Shown piece by piece: positions 15,789 through 25,230 of a DNA stretch of 64,000 nt. The DNA is from Lachnospiraceae bacterium (lineage in GTDB: Bacteria; Bacillota; Clostridia; Lachnospirales; Lachnospiraceae): positions 1-64,000 of the forward strand of contig VSNQ01000002.1 of assembly GCA_009774395.1 (NCBI GenBank). The letters are read 5' to 3'. The notes under the pieces were generated by a model. It saw nothing but the letters and a program-made list of their open reading frames with translations, was not told the DNA's origin and ran no database searches. Both the position numbers and the translations under genes were made by a program. The stretch's first letter is position 1. Every line of letters starts with the position of its first letter.

Positions 15789-16565
15789 ATGGGAAAGGTT
15801 AAAATTACGCCGAAAAGAACCAAAATACCGCAGAAAATCTGGTATATTTTAAAGCCGTTTCTAGTCTATATGCTGGTGAAAACGTTTGCAATGTTGTTTT
15901 TTGCATTTGCAATTCCAATGCTGCCAATTCGTGGTATTGCTGTTTGGATAGAATCGGTGCAGCATCCGCTAAGCGCTGTGATAAATGCGATAGCAAGCTT
16001 GATCGCGGTCTATTTTTTATTAGAAGATTTTCTAAAGGAAGTAGCTGTTTCTGGTGAAGTGGATATTGATGCAGGGATTCTGAAACAATTTCTGCAGTTT
16101 TGTAGTAAGGGATTTTTGGGATATGGAAAAAAAGAAAGGGGAAAGCTTGCGCTCTGTGCGTTTTGGGGCATGGTATCCGCGTTTTTGTTAAATGGCATAG
16201 TATCCTTTTATATGAAGCTGTTTGAAACGTTTTCTGAAAAATATCAAGAAGTTGAAACCATACAATATTCTGTTCCCTTGTGGTTGGGGATTTTGCTTTA
16301 TGGCGTAATTGCTCCGCTGGTGGAGGAAATTGTATTCCGTGGAATTTTGTATAATCGAATGCGGCGCTTTTTCGGCATTCCCTGCTGTGCCCTTTTGTCG
16401 GCGCTGCTGTTTGGACTGTTTCACGGCAACCTGCCGCAGTTTGTTTACGGCACCTGCATGGGAATACTGATAGCGCTCAGTTATGAAAAAGTAAAGTGTT
16501 TCGGCGCGCCCTTTTTCTTTCATATGGCAGCGAATCTTTCGGTATTTTTGTATGCGTTCGTATAA
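15789..16565 (+). CDS. CPBP-family intramembrane glutamic endopeptidase
   Basis: 258 residues with about six membrane helices. The Abi/CAAX-protease motifs are clear: EEIVFR at E179-R184, FGLFHGN near 215, and FFFHMAAN near 240 supplying the conserved histidines and asparagine. Family roles range from prenyl-protein processing to bacteriocin immunity. The N-terminus is basic (KVKITPKRTKIPQK). It sits 27 bases after the HAD gene, in the addA operon, and converges with the flavin reductase-like gene, whose stop is 18 bases away. Confidence 0.88.
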   Translation: MGKVKITPKRTKIPQKIWYILKPFLVYMLVKTFAMLFFAFAIPMLPIRGIAVWIESVQHPLSAVINAIASLIAVYFLLEDFLKEVAVSGEVDIDAGILKQFLQFCSKGFLGYGKKERGKLALCAFWGMVSAFLLNGIVSFYMKLFETFSEKYQEVETIQYSVPLWLGILLYGVIAPLVEEIVFRGILYNRMRRFFGIPCCALLSALLFGLFHGNLPQFVYGTCMGILIALSYEKVKCFGAPFFFHMAANLSVFLYAFV

Positions 16566-16583
16566 ATGGGAAATATTGGTTCT

Positions 16584-17087
16584 TTACCGTGCAAGTACTT
16601 CGAGGATTTCTGCAACATACATTGTGTGCATATCTCCATCGGTATACCATTTTTTGATATCCGGCGAGAGGAACGAGTCCTCTGTAATCCTTGTGGCAGA
16701 TAGTTTCTGACAAAGCAGCACCAAACTACCCTCGTCAATATATGGAATAGACAGTTTATAATTCCATGTAAGCCCTGCGTTTGCAATTTTATCTTCGTTT
16801 CTTCCGGAATGTGCGCCGCAGTAGTTTAGAGCATTTTTGTAAGCTTTATCCAAAAAAGAAACAGACAAGAAATCGCCGGCATCAATCAATTCTTTTGTAT
16901 ACCTAGAATCACGGATAAACAGAAAAGCGACGTTTTTTCCCCAGAGGACGCCAACACCGCCCCAGCTAATGGTCATGGTATTTGCTTTTTGCTTTGAGCC
17001 AGCAGATACCAATGCCCACTCCGTACCAATTTTCTCGAATGGATTAAATTCCAACTGTTCAATTGGAAATGGTTGAAATGTATGCAT
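16584..17087 (-). CDS. Flavin reductase-like FMN-binding protein
   Basis: 167 residues from ATG 17087, preferred over GTG 17096 because AAGGAG lies eight bases before the ATG and touches the GTG. The split-barrel flavin reductase domain spans most of the protein, with the typical TMTISWGGVGVLWGKN stretch and FIRDSRYTKELID. Such proteins bind FMN and reduce flavins or act on small substrates; partner and electron donor are unknown. It is a single gene on the minus strand with no clear operon partner. Confidence 0.88.
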   Translation of the reverse strand: MHTFQPFPIEQLEFNPFEKIGTEWALVSAGSKQKANTMTISWGGVGVLWGKNVAFLFIRDSRYTKELIDAGDFLSVSFLDKAYKNALNYCGAHSGRNEDKIANAGLTWNYKLSIPYIDEGSLVLLCQKLSATRITEDSFLSPDIKKWYTDGDMHTMYVAEILEVLAR

Positions 17088-17239
17088 ATGAAACACTCCT
17101 TATGATATTTTTTCTAAAGTTTAATTATAACGCGTTCGCGCCAAAATGTCACGAGTCATTAGTGCAGGAACACATATTTTATAAAAAAGTTTCATACATC
17201 CGTCAAAATCTATTAATTTATTGATATTTGCGATTTTTA

Positions 17240-17269
17240 TTGACACAAAAATAGTAATAAAGGTATAAT
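17240..17269 (+). promoter_or_regulatory. Promoter of the kinase/binding-protein cluster
   Basis: TTGACA (17240-17245), 18-base spacer, perfect TATAAT (17264-17269), 200 bases before the kinase ATG. The leader is therefore long. Confidence 0.8.
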
Positions 17270-17278
17270 ATAAACTAT

Positions 17279-17301
17279 ACAGTTGAGGTCAGTACAACTG
17301 T
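17279..17301 (+). promoter_or_regulatory. Dyad just downstream of the kinase promoter
   Basis: ACAGTTG (17279-17285), nine bases, CAACTGT (17295-17301). It covers about +4 to +26 of the likely transcript. It could be an operator or the first RNA hairpin of the leader. The rest of the spacer up to 17469 shows nothing I recognise. Confidence 0.4.
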
Positions 17302-17469
17302 AAATGGTGAAGAATAGCAATTTTAAGAATAGAAGGGCCTTAGAACTTAATTTAGAATCGTGTCACGTTTCTGAAACTCATATCGCATCTGGCTAAAAGT
17401 CCGAAAAACAGTTCTTATTGTACCATTTTCAAACATCATAAATCCAAAATAGTAGATTGGAGTGTAAGA

Positions 17470-20058
17470 ATGAAGAAAGAAAAGAACAGAAGCAGATCGG
17501 ATAAAGGCATGCCGCTGCTTCTTTCGATTGTAATTGTTTTTAGTATATTGGGTGTTGTCGTGTTTTCTGTATCACATAAGATTTCTAAGGAGATGACTGC
17601 GTCAGCAGTGCAGAATTTAAACGAGAGTTTGGATTTAATTGAATGCACAATCGAGGCAATTTTTAACAAGGAAGCGGAGTTTCAGAAGCTAATGGCACAA
17701 GAAATTGCGCTGGCATCAGATATGGAAGCGTATATCTGTTCTTATCAAAATAACCAGACAATGGTTAAGGTATCTTTGATTTGCACAGGAGAAACAGTAG
17801 GTATTTCCAATACAGGCGAGGCGTTTTCACAAGCAGAGCTTGATTTTTCTTCAGGAAAAAAAATAGAAGGTCTGCCGATTTCAAAAACATATATTAATTA
17901 TATGGGAGCATGGGCATATACCATGAAATGCCCAGTACAAAAAGACGGGCAGGAAGTAGCGGTTCTTTATATAGAATATACATTCGATTCTCTTGATAAG
18001 TCGCTTCCAAACGGTTTCTATAATCAAAAAGCAATGCTTTATATTATGGATGCAGAAACCGAGCGTTTTGTATTAAAACCGAAGGGAATGGGAGTGCGGG
18101 ACGCTGGTCATCTTAATTTGGAAGATTTTTACCGCGCCAACGATATCTATGAAGAAGACTTAATGACAGAGGTTACAAAATGCCTGGAAAATAATAAAAA
18201 TATTTTGTATTACCATAAAGTCCTTGGGGAAAATGCTCTGAACTATATGTGGGCTGTGAATGACGGAGCACATTATTTAATCGGTTATGTACCGATAGAA
18301 GCGATTCAGCAGGAGGGGGATACGGTTAACCAAAATATTTATATTGTGGTTGCAGTAATGCTGGTTGCGTTCTTCTTATGCTGTGTTTTATATTATTTTA
18401 GTCAAAGACAGCAGAACAAAATCCGTAAAGAGCGGGAAATAGAGAGGGAAATCTATAACAAGCAGTTAGCAGAAGCGTTGCAGGCGGCACAGATTGCAAG
18501 TAATTCCAAGACAATGTTTCTTTCCAATATGTCGCATGATATCCGCACACCGATGAATGCAGTTCTTGGATTTACAACCTTGCTTGCCAAAGATGCAGAA
18601 AATCCGGAAAAAGTAAGGGAATACACAAAGAAAATTACAGCATCTGGACAACATCTGCTTAGTTTAATTAACGATATATTGGATGTATCAAAGATTGAGA
18701 GCGGCAAAGTCGTGTTGACAATGGAGGAATTTACGCTAAATGACTTGGTTTCTTCTGTAGATGCGATTATTCGTCCTATGGCAAATAATAGAAATCAAAC
18801 ATTTTATGTACAAGTAACAGGTATTCAGCATGAGTATTTAGTGGGGGATGAAACAAGAATCAATCAGATTTTAATTAATCTGTTGTCTAATGCTGTAAAA
18901 TATACGCCAGAGGGCGGTGATATCTGGTTTCGCATAATTGGGCTTAAGCAGCATTCCAGTCAGTTTGAACATATTCGGATTGAAGTGGAGGATAACGGCT
19001 ATGGCATGACGCCAGAATACCTGACAACAATATTTGATGCTTTTACAAGAGCAGAGAATAGCACTACCAATAAAGTGCAGGGAACAGGGCTTGGTATGGC
19101 GATTACAAAAAATATTGTAGAGCTGATGGGTGGAAGCATAGATGTCGTCAGCGAAGTAGACAAAGGGAGTATCTTTCGGGTGGAGTTAGAGCTTCGCATA
19201 TCGGAGAATGAAACATACAAACAATTTTGGAAAGAAAATGGGATATCACGGATTCTTGTAGTAAGCAGTGATACGGAGGAGTGTGCAAATATCAGTTTGC
19301 TAATGAAAGAGTCAGAGGTTGATGCGGAATCTGTACCCAATCTACAAGAAACACTTGTCTTGCTGCGGCAGAAGCACAATGCCTTGCGTTATCAGATGAT
19401 TCTGATTGACTGGGAAACTGTGAAAACGGATGAAATTGCATCGTTGAGAGAGCTGCGTGAGTTGGTATCAGAAGGAGTGCCAATTCTTTTTGGGGTTTCT
19501 TGTACGGGCAATAGCGTAGAAGAAGCGCAGCACGAGGAAATACTTGGTATACCAAACACGGGTATTTTGACGAAGCCTTTTTTTGTATCGGCATGTCAAG
19601 AAAAAATTTTAGATATGCATATGCAGCAAAATGGAAGTAATACAGCAGAATCCGCAGAACGCAATAACTTGTCAGGACTGCATTTCCTTGCAGCGGAGGA
19701 TAATGATATTAATGCGGAAATTCTAATTGAAATATTGTCCATCGAGGGTGCAGCCTGCGAGGTAGTAGAAAATGGCAGAATGGTGGTAGAACGTTTTGCC
19801 AGTGCCGTAAAGGGGGAATTTGATGCTATTTTAATGGACGTACAAATGCCGGTAATGAACGGATATGATGCGACAAGGGCGATTCGAGCACTTCCGCGTG
19901 AGGATGCTGTTACAATTCCAATTATAGCAATGACAGCAAATGCGTTTGCGGAGGACGAGAAAGAAGCTTTGGAGGCTGGAATGAATATTCATCTGGCGAA
20001 ACCAATTGATATAGAATTGCTAAAGAAGGTAATTTATCAATGTGTTCAAAAAAAGTAG
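17470..20058 (+). CDS. Hybrid sensor histidine kinase with extracellular sensor domain
   Basis: 862 residues. Membrane helix 1 is about 14-36 and helix 2 about 297-318. The ~260-residue extracellular part between them looks like a Cache/PAS sensor. Then a short coiled coil, HisKA with FLSNMSHDIRTPMNA (phospho-acceptor H356), HATPase with N, G1 (DNGYGM) and G2 (GTGLGMAI) boxes, a degraded receiver (about 595-715: VVSSDT replaces the acidic pair, though LIDW keeps one Asp), and a full receiver with LMDVQMPVMNG (D790). There is no output domain, so the phosphate or the signal must pass elsewhere. The following genes encode solute-binding lipoproteins. Confidence 0.95.
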   Translation: MKKEKNRSRSDKGMPLLLSIVIVFSILGVVVFSVSHKISKEMTASAVQNLNESLDLIECTIEAIFNKEAEFQKLMAQEIALASDMEAYICSYQNNQTMVKVSLICTGETVGISNTGEAFSQAELDFSSGKKIEGLPISKTYINYMGAWAYTMKCPVQKDGQEVAVLYIEYTFDSLDKSLPNGFYNQKAMLYIMDAETERFVLKPKGMGVRDAGHLNLEDFYRANDIYEEDLMTEVTKCLENNKNILYYHKVLGENALNYMWAVNDGAHYLIGYVPIEAIQQEGDTVNQNIYIVVAVMLVAFFLCCVLYYFSQRQQNKIRKEREIEREIYNKQLAEALQAAQIASNSKTMFLSNMSHDIRTPMNAVLGFTTLLAKDAENPEKVREYTKKITASGQHLLSLINDILDVSKIESGKVVLTMEEFTLNDLVSSVDAIIRPMANNRNQTFYVQVTGIQHEYLVGDETRINQILINLLSNAVKYTPEGGDIWFRIIGLKQHSSQFEHIRIEVEDNGYGMTPEYLTTIFDAFTRAENSTTNKVQGTGLGMAITKNIVELMGGSIDVVSEVDKGSIFRVELELRISENETYKQFWKENGISRILVVSSDTEECANISLLMKESEVDAESVPNLQETLVLLRQKHNALRYQMILIDWETVKTDEIASLRELRELVSEGVPILFGVSCTGNSVEEAQHEEILGIPNTGILTKPFFVSACQEKILDMHMQQNGSNTAESAERNNLSGLHFLAAEDNDINAEILIEILSIEGAACEVVENGRMVVERFASAVKGEFDAILMDVQMPVMNGYDATRAIRALPREDAVTIPIIAMTANAFAEDEKEALEAGMNIHLAKPIDIELLKKVIYQCVQKK

Positions 20059-20071
20059 TTGAGGTTTTAAA

Positions 20072-21379
20072 ATGAATAAAGAAAGCGTAAAAAAATTTGG
20101 AGTGTTTTGTTTAGCAGGACTTGCGGCAGTCAGTATCGCTGCCTGTAAAGGAAACGGGGACAACAGCAAAAATATCATTATCTCTGAGGATAAAACAAAA
20201 CGGGTTATTAATTTATTCAGTCCTATGGAAAAGACAAGACCAGATGCAGATAATGTTGCTCGAACAGCAGCAGATAAAACAATTATTTTGGCAGAAGAAA
20301 AATTGGGCGTATCGGTACAATATAATACTTATACAGCCGAGAACTACCAAGATAAAACATATGATGATGTGGCACTCGACAGGGTGCGCAGCAACATGGA
20401 TGATATATATTTGTTAAATCCGGATACCATTCAAATATTGGGGGAAGAAAATTTATTAATGGATCTATCAGGATTAGAAAGTGCCAAAAATCTGCGTGAT
20501 GTGGTAAAAATAGCAAATATTGTCGATGGTAAACTGGTTGCGATTCCACAGGAAGTGGTTGCGTATGGCTTGTTTATTAATAAGGATATGTTTGATCAAT
20601 ATAATCTGTCCCTTCCAAATACGCCGGAGGAATTTTTGGAATGTTGTCGTGTTTTTAAAGAAAACGGAATTGAAACGCCGATTGGCGCGAACCGTTGGTG
20701 GCTTGAAACGTTTGTATTGGCTCAGGCATATGCAGATTTGTACAATGGAGGAAATACGGAAGCGGAGATTGCCGCATTAAATAGTGGCGAAAGCAAATAC
20801 AGCGACTATATGCGCGAAGGCTTTGAATTTCTTCAGGAATTGATTGACTGCGGATATATTGATGCAAAAAAAGCATATGTAAGCGAAGCGATTGAGGGAG
20901 AGGGAGCAGATTTCCTTTCACAGAAGACACCAATAGTTATGGCATATTGGGGCGCAGCAAATGCAGAAACCGCATATGGCAATCCCGATTTTAATATGCT
21001 TGTGATTGGTTTTCCCAGCAAGCGTGGTCAAATGCCTGTAGTTCCAATAACCGGATTTGCGATTGGCGCAGACGCAGAACATGCAGAGGACGCAAAAAAA
21101 ACTTTGGATATTTTGGTTTCGGATGAGGCGCTGCAAATATATTCTGAAACAAATAAAGTGATTTCGTCGTCCAAAAATGTGGAAGTAGAGTGCATTCCGG
21201 CATTAAAGCCGTTGAATAATCGAATTAATGAGAATGTTTATGTGTTAGGCTCTAATGCCTCCATGAAACTGGAGCAGTGGGGAAACACCTGTTTAATTGT
21301 GCGCAAATTGCTAAATGGTGCGACCGTGGAGGCGTGTATGGCAGAATTTGATCGGTTACAACAAGAAACATTGAAATAG
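20072..21379 (+). CDS. Solute-binding lipoprotein, family 1 extracellular type
   Basis: 435 residues. The signal peptide ends in a lipobox (SIAAC, lipid cysteine C25). The mature protein has the two-lobe features of sugar-type binding proteins: VAIPQEVVAYGLFINKDMF near 150, NTPEEFLECC, MAYWGA near 290, a GFAIGADAEHAEDAKK segment near 330 and a C-terminal EFDRLQQE helix. Such proteins normally feed ABC importers, but no permease or ATPase gene is nearby. It starts 14 bases after the hybrid kinase and is surely in the same transcript, so a role as ligand-presenting co-sensor is a reasonable inference. Confidence 0.9.
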   Translation: MNKESVKKFGVFCLAGLAAVSIAACKGNGDNSKNIIISEDKTKRVINLFSPMEKTRPDADNVARTAADKTIILAEEKLGVSVQYNTYTAENYQDKTYDDVALDRVRSNMDDIYLLNPDTIQILGEENLLMDLSGLESAKNLRDVVKIANIVDGKLVAIPQEVVAYGLFINKDMFDQYNLSLPNTPEEFLECCRVFKENGIETPIGANRWWLETFVLAQAYADLYNGGNTEAEIAALNSGESKYSDYMREGFEFLQELIDCGYIDAKKAYVSEAIEGEGADFLSQKTPIVMAYWGAANAETAYGNPDFNMLVIGFPSKRGQMPVVPITGFAIGADAEHAEDAKKTLDILVSDEALQIYSETNKVISSSKNVEVECIPALKPLNNRINENVYVLGSNASMKLEQWGNTCLIVRKLLNGATVEACMAEFDRLQQETLK

Positions 21380-21396
21380 GGAGAGTACTAGAAAAA

Positions 21397-22122
21397 ATGA
21401 AACAGACAATCGTAAAAATATTACAAGGGTTATCGATTATATTTGCGCTTTTCGCTGGTGTTTTTGTCGCGAAAAACATAGATATTGAAATGTTGCTTCG
21501 CAGCAAAGAGGAGCCAGTAACATTAGCGGAAACAGAAAACGGAATGATAGAGGATTATATCGGCTATCCTGCAGCGGCGGATATTCCGCGCATAGAAACG
21601 GCACAGGCATGGGAAGATGCATGGCAGACTTCTTGCTTCACGATAGAACCAATTGGTATTATTCCGACTGGAATCGGGGAGCGCCATCCTTGGATCAGTA
21701 TGTATACCAGTCAATTCAGCAGATTGGGTGGTTCGCGCAAACGCGAGGATGTTACGAGGATAGCACTGGATTTTTTTGGAGAATATGCGGAGTATTATCT
21801 GCTCCAACTGCCCGACCAATCCTATATTCTTGCACAGATGCCCGTAAGCGTCGCTGCACAGATTAAAGCAGGAAAGAAAATTACGCTTCCTATAGGAAAG
21901 AAAGGCGCTGTACATGTACGTGCGCTTGCCAATATGGAAGAACTCTGTGAACAATATCATGTATACACAAAAGGGGTCTTTTACTGTATTAACGATCAAT
22001 GGAATGAAGCACACAGCGGATGGATACAGTTTATCTGTATTTTAATTATATTTGTAGTACTATTTGCGGTAGGAATTCCACTGTTTATTGTGATCGATAA
22101 GGTTTTTAAGGTGAAGGATTAA
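21397..22122 (+). CDS. Membrane protein with N- and C-terminal anchors, unknown function
   Basis: 241 residues. One helix at about 8-28 and one at about 208-232; the ~175 residues between are extracellular on the usual topology. The middle contains ITLPIGKKGAVHVRAL and paired tryptophans (AWEDAW). No catalytic motif is recognised. It lies 18 bases after the first binding protein and upstream of the second, so it is likely a structural or signalling partner of this cluster. Confidence 0.75.
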   Translation: MKQTIVKILQGLSIIFALFAGVFVAKNIDIEMLLRSKEEPVTLAETENGMIEDYIGYPAAADIPRIETAQAWEDAWQTSCFTIEPIGIIPTGIGERHPWISMYTSQFSRLGGSRKREDVTRIALDFFGEYAEYYLLQLPDQSYILAQMPVSVAAQIKAGKKITLPIGKKGAVHVRALANMEELCEQYHVYTKGVFYCINDQWNEAHSGWIQFICILIIFVVLFAVGIPLFIVIDKVFKVKD

Positions 22123-22227
22123 CTTGGTTATAGAATATAAAACAGAAATCAAATTGTTCAAGGCATTGCGAATGGTATTGATTTGTTTCTAAGTGAATAG
22201 AATCAATTTATATTGGAGGAAGTTGCA

Positions 22228-23517
22228 ATGGAAATATTGAGGAAAAAGAGAATGCTGCTATGTGCGGCGGCTGTGTGCACAGTGCTGTGCGGCTGCGGGG
22301 CAAATGGAGAATACACAGAGAAAAGTGCAAATGCAGCAATCGATTCAAAGGCAGTGCAAAGCAGTAATTTAAACAAATCGGCGTCTGGTAAGGTTTCATT
22401 GGTAGTTTGGGGGGCTGAGGAGGATAAGGAGTTGTATGCGCAGATGCTTGAACGTTTCCAAGAGAACTACAAAGGGCAGGCGGAGTTTGATATTACATAT
22501 GCGGTGCAGGGGGAAACAAACTGTAAGGATGCTTTAATAGGGGACTTGGAAGGGGGAGCGGATGTCTTTACATTCGCCGACGATCAATTAAATACGCTGG
22601 TTGCAGCAGGAGCATTAGAGCCAGTGCAGAATGCGGATGCGATTCGGGCGGAAAATCTGGAGGGGGCAGTTGAAGCGGCAACGGTTAATAATACGTTGTA
22701 TGCTTACCCTTTAACAGCAGATAATGGATATTTTCTTTATTATAATAAACAGTATTTTAGCGACGAAGACGTGCAGACAATGGATGGATTATTAAAAGTG
22801 GCGGCAGAACATGGGAAAAAGGTAACAATGGACTGGTCATCAGGATGGTATGTATATGCTTTGTTCGGCAATACAGGTCTGACAGTGGGGCTGGAGGACA
22901 ATGGTATTACCAATTTTTGTACTTGGAATGCAGTGGACGGCGCTGTGAAAGGGATTGATGTGGCGGAGGCGATGCTTGCCATTGCACAGCAGCCAAGTTT
23001 CCTTAGTACAGATGATAGTGGTTTTATGGCAGGCGTTCAAGACGGTTCTGTGATTGCAGGAGTAAGCGGTGTATGGAATGCTATTGCAGTGGAACAGGCA
23101 TGGGGAGAAAACTATGCGGCGGCAAAACTTCCAACATATACTTGTGCAGGAAGACAGATACAAATGGCATCTTTTTCCGGATATAAGCTGGTTGGCGTTA
23201 ATGCTTATTCGCAGGAGTATTTGTGGGCTTCAAGGCTGGCAGAGTGGATTACCAGCGAGGAAAATCAAAGTTTGCGTTTTGCAATGCGTGGGCAGGGACC
23301 TTCTAATACCAAAGCGGCAGCGTCTGCTTCTGTGCAGCATTCCCCAGCGATTGCTGCTTTATTAGAACAGTCAGAATATGCAAGTTTACAGCGGATTGGC
23401 GGCAAATTTTGGGAACCTGTGCAGCGATTTTCGGAAAATATGGCGGCAGGAAACCGTACAGGACAGGCACTGCAAGAGCAGTTAGATAATATGGTCGAGG
23501 GTATTACGGCGCAATAA
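22228..23517 (+). CDS. Second solute-binding lipoprotein, maltose-binding-protein-like
   Basis: 429 residues from ATG 22228. An in-frame TTG at 22213 overlaps the GGAGGA ribosome site and is rejected. Lipobox VLCGC with lipid cysteine C23. Mature part: VVWGAEEDKELYAQMLERF (typical first strand and helix of MalE-like proteins), GGADVFTFADDQ near 110, YPLTADNGYFLYYNKQ near 155, a WITSEENQSLRF hinge near 340 and an RGQGPSN loop. Overall it resembles maltose/oligosaccharide-binding proteins. No ABC membrane components are adjacent; its neighbours are a kinase/SBP pair upstream and a chemoreceptor 53 bases downstream. Confidence 0.9.
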   Translation: MEILRKKRMLLCAAAVCTVLCGCGANGEYTEKSANAAIDSKAVQSSNLNKSASGKVSLVVWGAEEDKELYAQMLERFQENYKGQAEFDITYAVQGETNCKDALIGDLEGGADVFTFADDQLNTLVAAGALEPVQNADAIRAENLEGAVEAATVNNTLYAYPLTADNGYFLYYNKQYFSDEDVQTMDGLLKVAAEHGKKVTMDWSSGWYVYALFGNTGLTVGLEDNGITNFCTWNAVDGAVKGIDVAEAMLAIAQQPSFLSTDDSGFMAGVQDGSVIAGVSGVWNAIAVEQAWGENYAAAKLPTYTCAGRQIQMASFSGYKLVGVNAYSQEYLWASRLAEWITSEENQSLRFAMRGQGPSNTKAAASASVQHSPAIAALLEQSEYASLQRIGGKFWEPVQRFSENMAAGNRTGQALQEQLDNMVEGITAQ

Positions 23518-23570
23518 GGAGAGCATATTTTAAATACAATGCCTGTGAGAACAGGCAGATTGGAGTAAAT

Positions 23571-25157
23571 ATGAAGAAAAGAATTAGTATTAAGTATCGC
23601 TTGATACTGCCGATTGTTCTGTTGGGTGTTATGGCACTGATTTCCAATGTCTTGGCAGTTTCAAATATTCGGAATGTCAATACCAATGCATCCATTATTG
23701 CAGATGACTATATGGATGGAAAAAACAAGCTGTCAGAAATTCGCCGCTGTGTAATGAATATTCATAAAATGGCGCTGTCGCATATAGTGGCAACAGATTA
23801 TAGCACTATGACAAATGTTGTATCACAAATAAAGCAAGAGGAAAAAGCATTGGATGATATGCTTGTGGAATATCAAAGCTATGTTGCGGCAGATGACATC
23901 AATATATATCAGACGTTATTGGCAGATTATGATTCTTTTAAACATGCATTAGTACATTTAGTATGTGCTAGTGCAGATAGTAAAACACAGGATGCATACT
24001 ATTACGCGAATGGGGATGTGGCTGCTTATGGAACGGCAATAGAACGTGGCATTGATTCGCTGAATGCTTCTATCAGTGAGGAAACACAGCATGCACGCGA
24101 TAACCTTTCAACTGTATATATGCGTTCCATTGCGATTAGCAATACAACAATTATTATCTGCCTGTTGTTGGTTTTGGCTGCTGTCAGTATTGTACTAAAA
24201 TATGTAATGAAACCGATTCAAAATATTGCGCAGGCACTGCAAAAAAGTGCGGAACGTGTTAAGCAGGTGGCATCCGAAGTATTAAAAAGAACAAGAACTT
24301 CAAACGAGAGTGCAGAGGGATTGTCAGCATTAGCGCAGGAGTTATCTGCAACAATACAGGAGGTAGCAAGCAATGCCTCCAACATAAATCGCAGCGCAGA
24401 GGATATTCAGATTAGTGCAGAGGATATGGCTAAGGAGTGTGGCACAATTACAGACTATTCTGTACATATGAAAGCTCGTGCAGATGAATTGGAGTATTCG
24501 GCGCAGCATATATTGGAAACGACAAGCGCAAAAGTGGAAGATATTTTAAGCGTTTTAAATCAAGCGATTGAGGAGAGTAAAAACGTTGATCAGATTAAGA
24601 GTCTTACAAGTGATATTTTAGAGATTTGTTCAACAATTACGCTGATTGCGCTGAATGCTTCTCTTGAAGCGGCACGGGCGGGGGAAGCCGGAAAAGGTTT
24701 TGCGGCAGTAGCAGCAGAAATACAGAAATTAGCAGCGTCGAGCAGGCAGACGGCAAATAAAATACAAGAAACCAATGTGGTTGTCACAAAAGCAGTGCAC
24801 AATCTATCTGAGAATGCACACAATTTGGTGGAGTATTTGAATAATTCTATTTTAACGGAATTTCAAGCTTTTGTACAGATTGGAAGCCAATATCAGAATG
24901 ACGCAGCTTATGTGGAACATGCAATGGATACTTACAATGAAAAGGTAAATGGACTGCACGCTGCAATTGCGGAAATTGTGGAAGCAATCGGAACGATTAC
25001 GAATGCAATTGATGGTGGGGTTGTTGGGATTACAGGGGTAGCAGACAGCACACAGAGCCTCGTAGGGGATATGGCAGATATTGCGGGGCGTATGGGAATT
25101 AATCAAGAGGTAGTAAGCGAATTAAATAAGGAAATGGAAGAACTTACGAATTTATAG
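23571..25157 (+). CDS. Methyl-accepting chemotaxis protein
   Basis: 528 residues. Membrane helices at about 9-31 and 193-215 bracket a helical ~160-residue extracellular domain of the four-helix-bundle type. The cytoplasmic coiled coil carries the signalling tip ALNASLEAARAGEAGKGFAAVAAEIQKLA near 360-390, where CheA/CheW bind. It is slightly short in the methylation helices. Ribosome site GGAG. It lies directly after two binding-protein genes, consistent with chemotaxis to ligands presented by a binding protein. Membrane-located; partners CheA/CheW are not in the window. Confidence 0.95.
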   Translation: MKKRISIKYRLILPIVLLGVMALISNVLAVSNIRNVNTNASIIADDYMDGKNKLSEIRRCVMNIHKMALSHIVATDYSTMTNVVSQIKQEEKALDDMLVEYQSYVAADDINIYQTLLADYDSFKHALVHLVCASADSKTQDAYYYANGDVAAYGTAIERGIDSLNASISEETQHARDNLSTVYMRSIAISNTTIIICLLLVLAAVSIVLKYVMKPIQNIAQALQKSAERVKQVASEVLKRTRTSNESAEGLSALAQELSATIQEVASNASNINRSAEDIQISAEDMAKECGTITDYSVHMKARADELEYSAQHILETTSAKVEDILSVLNQAIEESKNVDQIKSLTSDILEICSTITLIALNASLEAARAGEAGKGFAAVAAEIQKLAASSRQTANKIQETNVVVTKAVHNLSENAHNLVEYLNNSILTEFQAFVQIGSQYQNDAAYVEHAMDTYNEKVNGLHAAIAEIVEAIGTITNAIDGGVVGITGVADSTQSLVGDMADIAGRMGINQEVVSELNKEMEELTNL

Positions 25158-25230
25158 CGATGGATTCCGCAAAATCACCTAGCGGCATATTATAATAGTA
25201 AGAGCATATTAGGGCAGGGAATGCGGCTTT

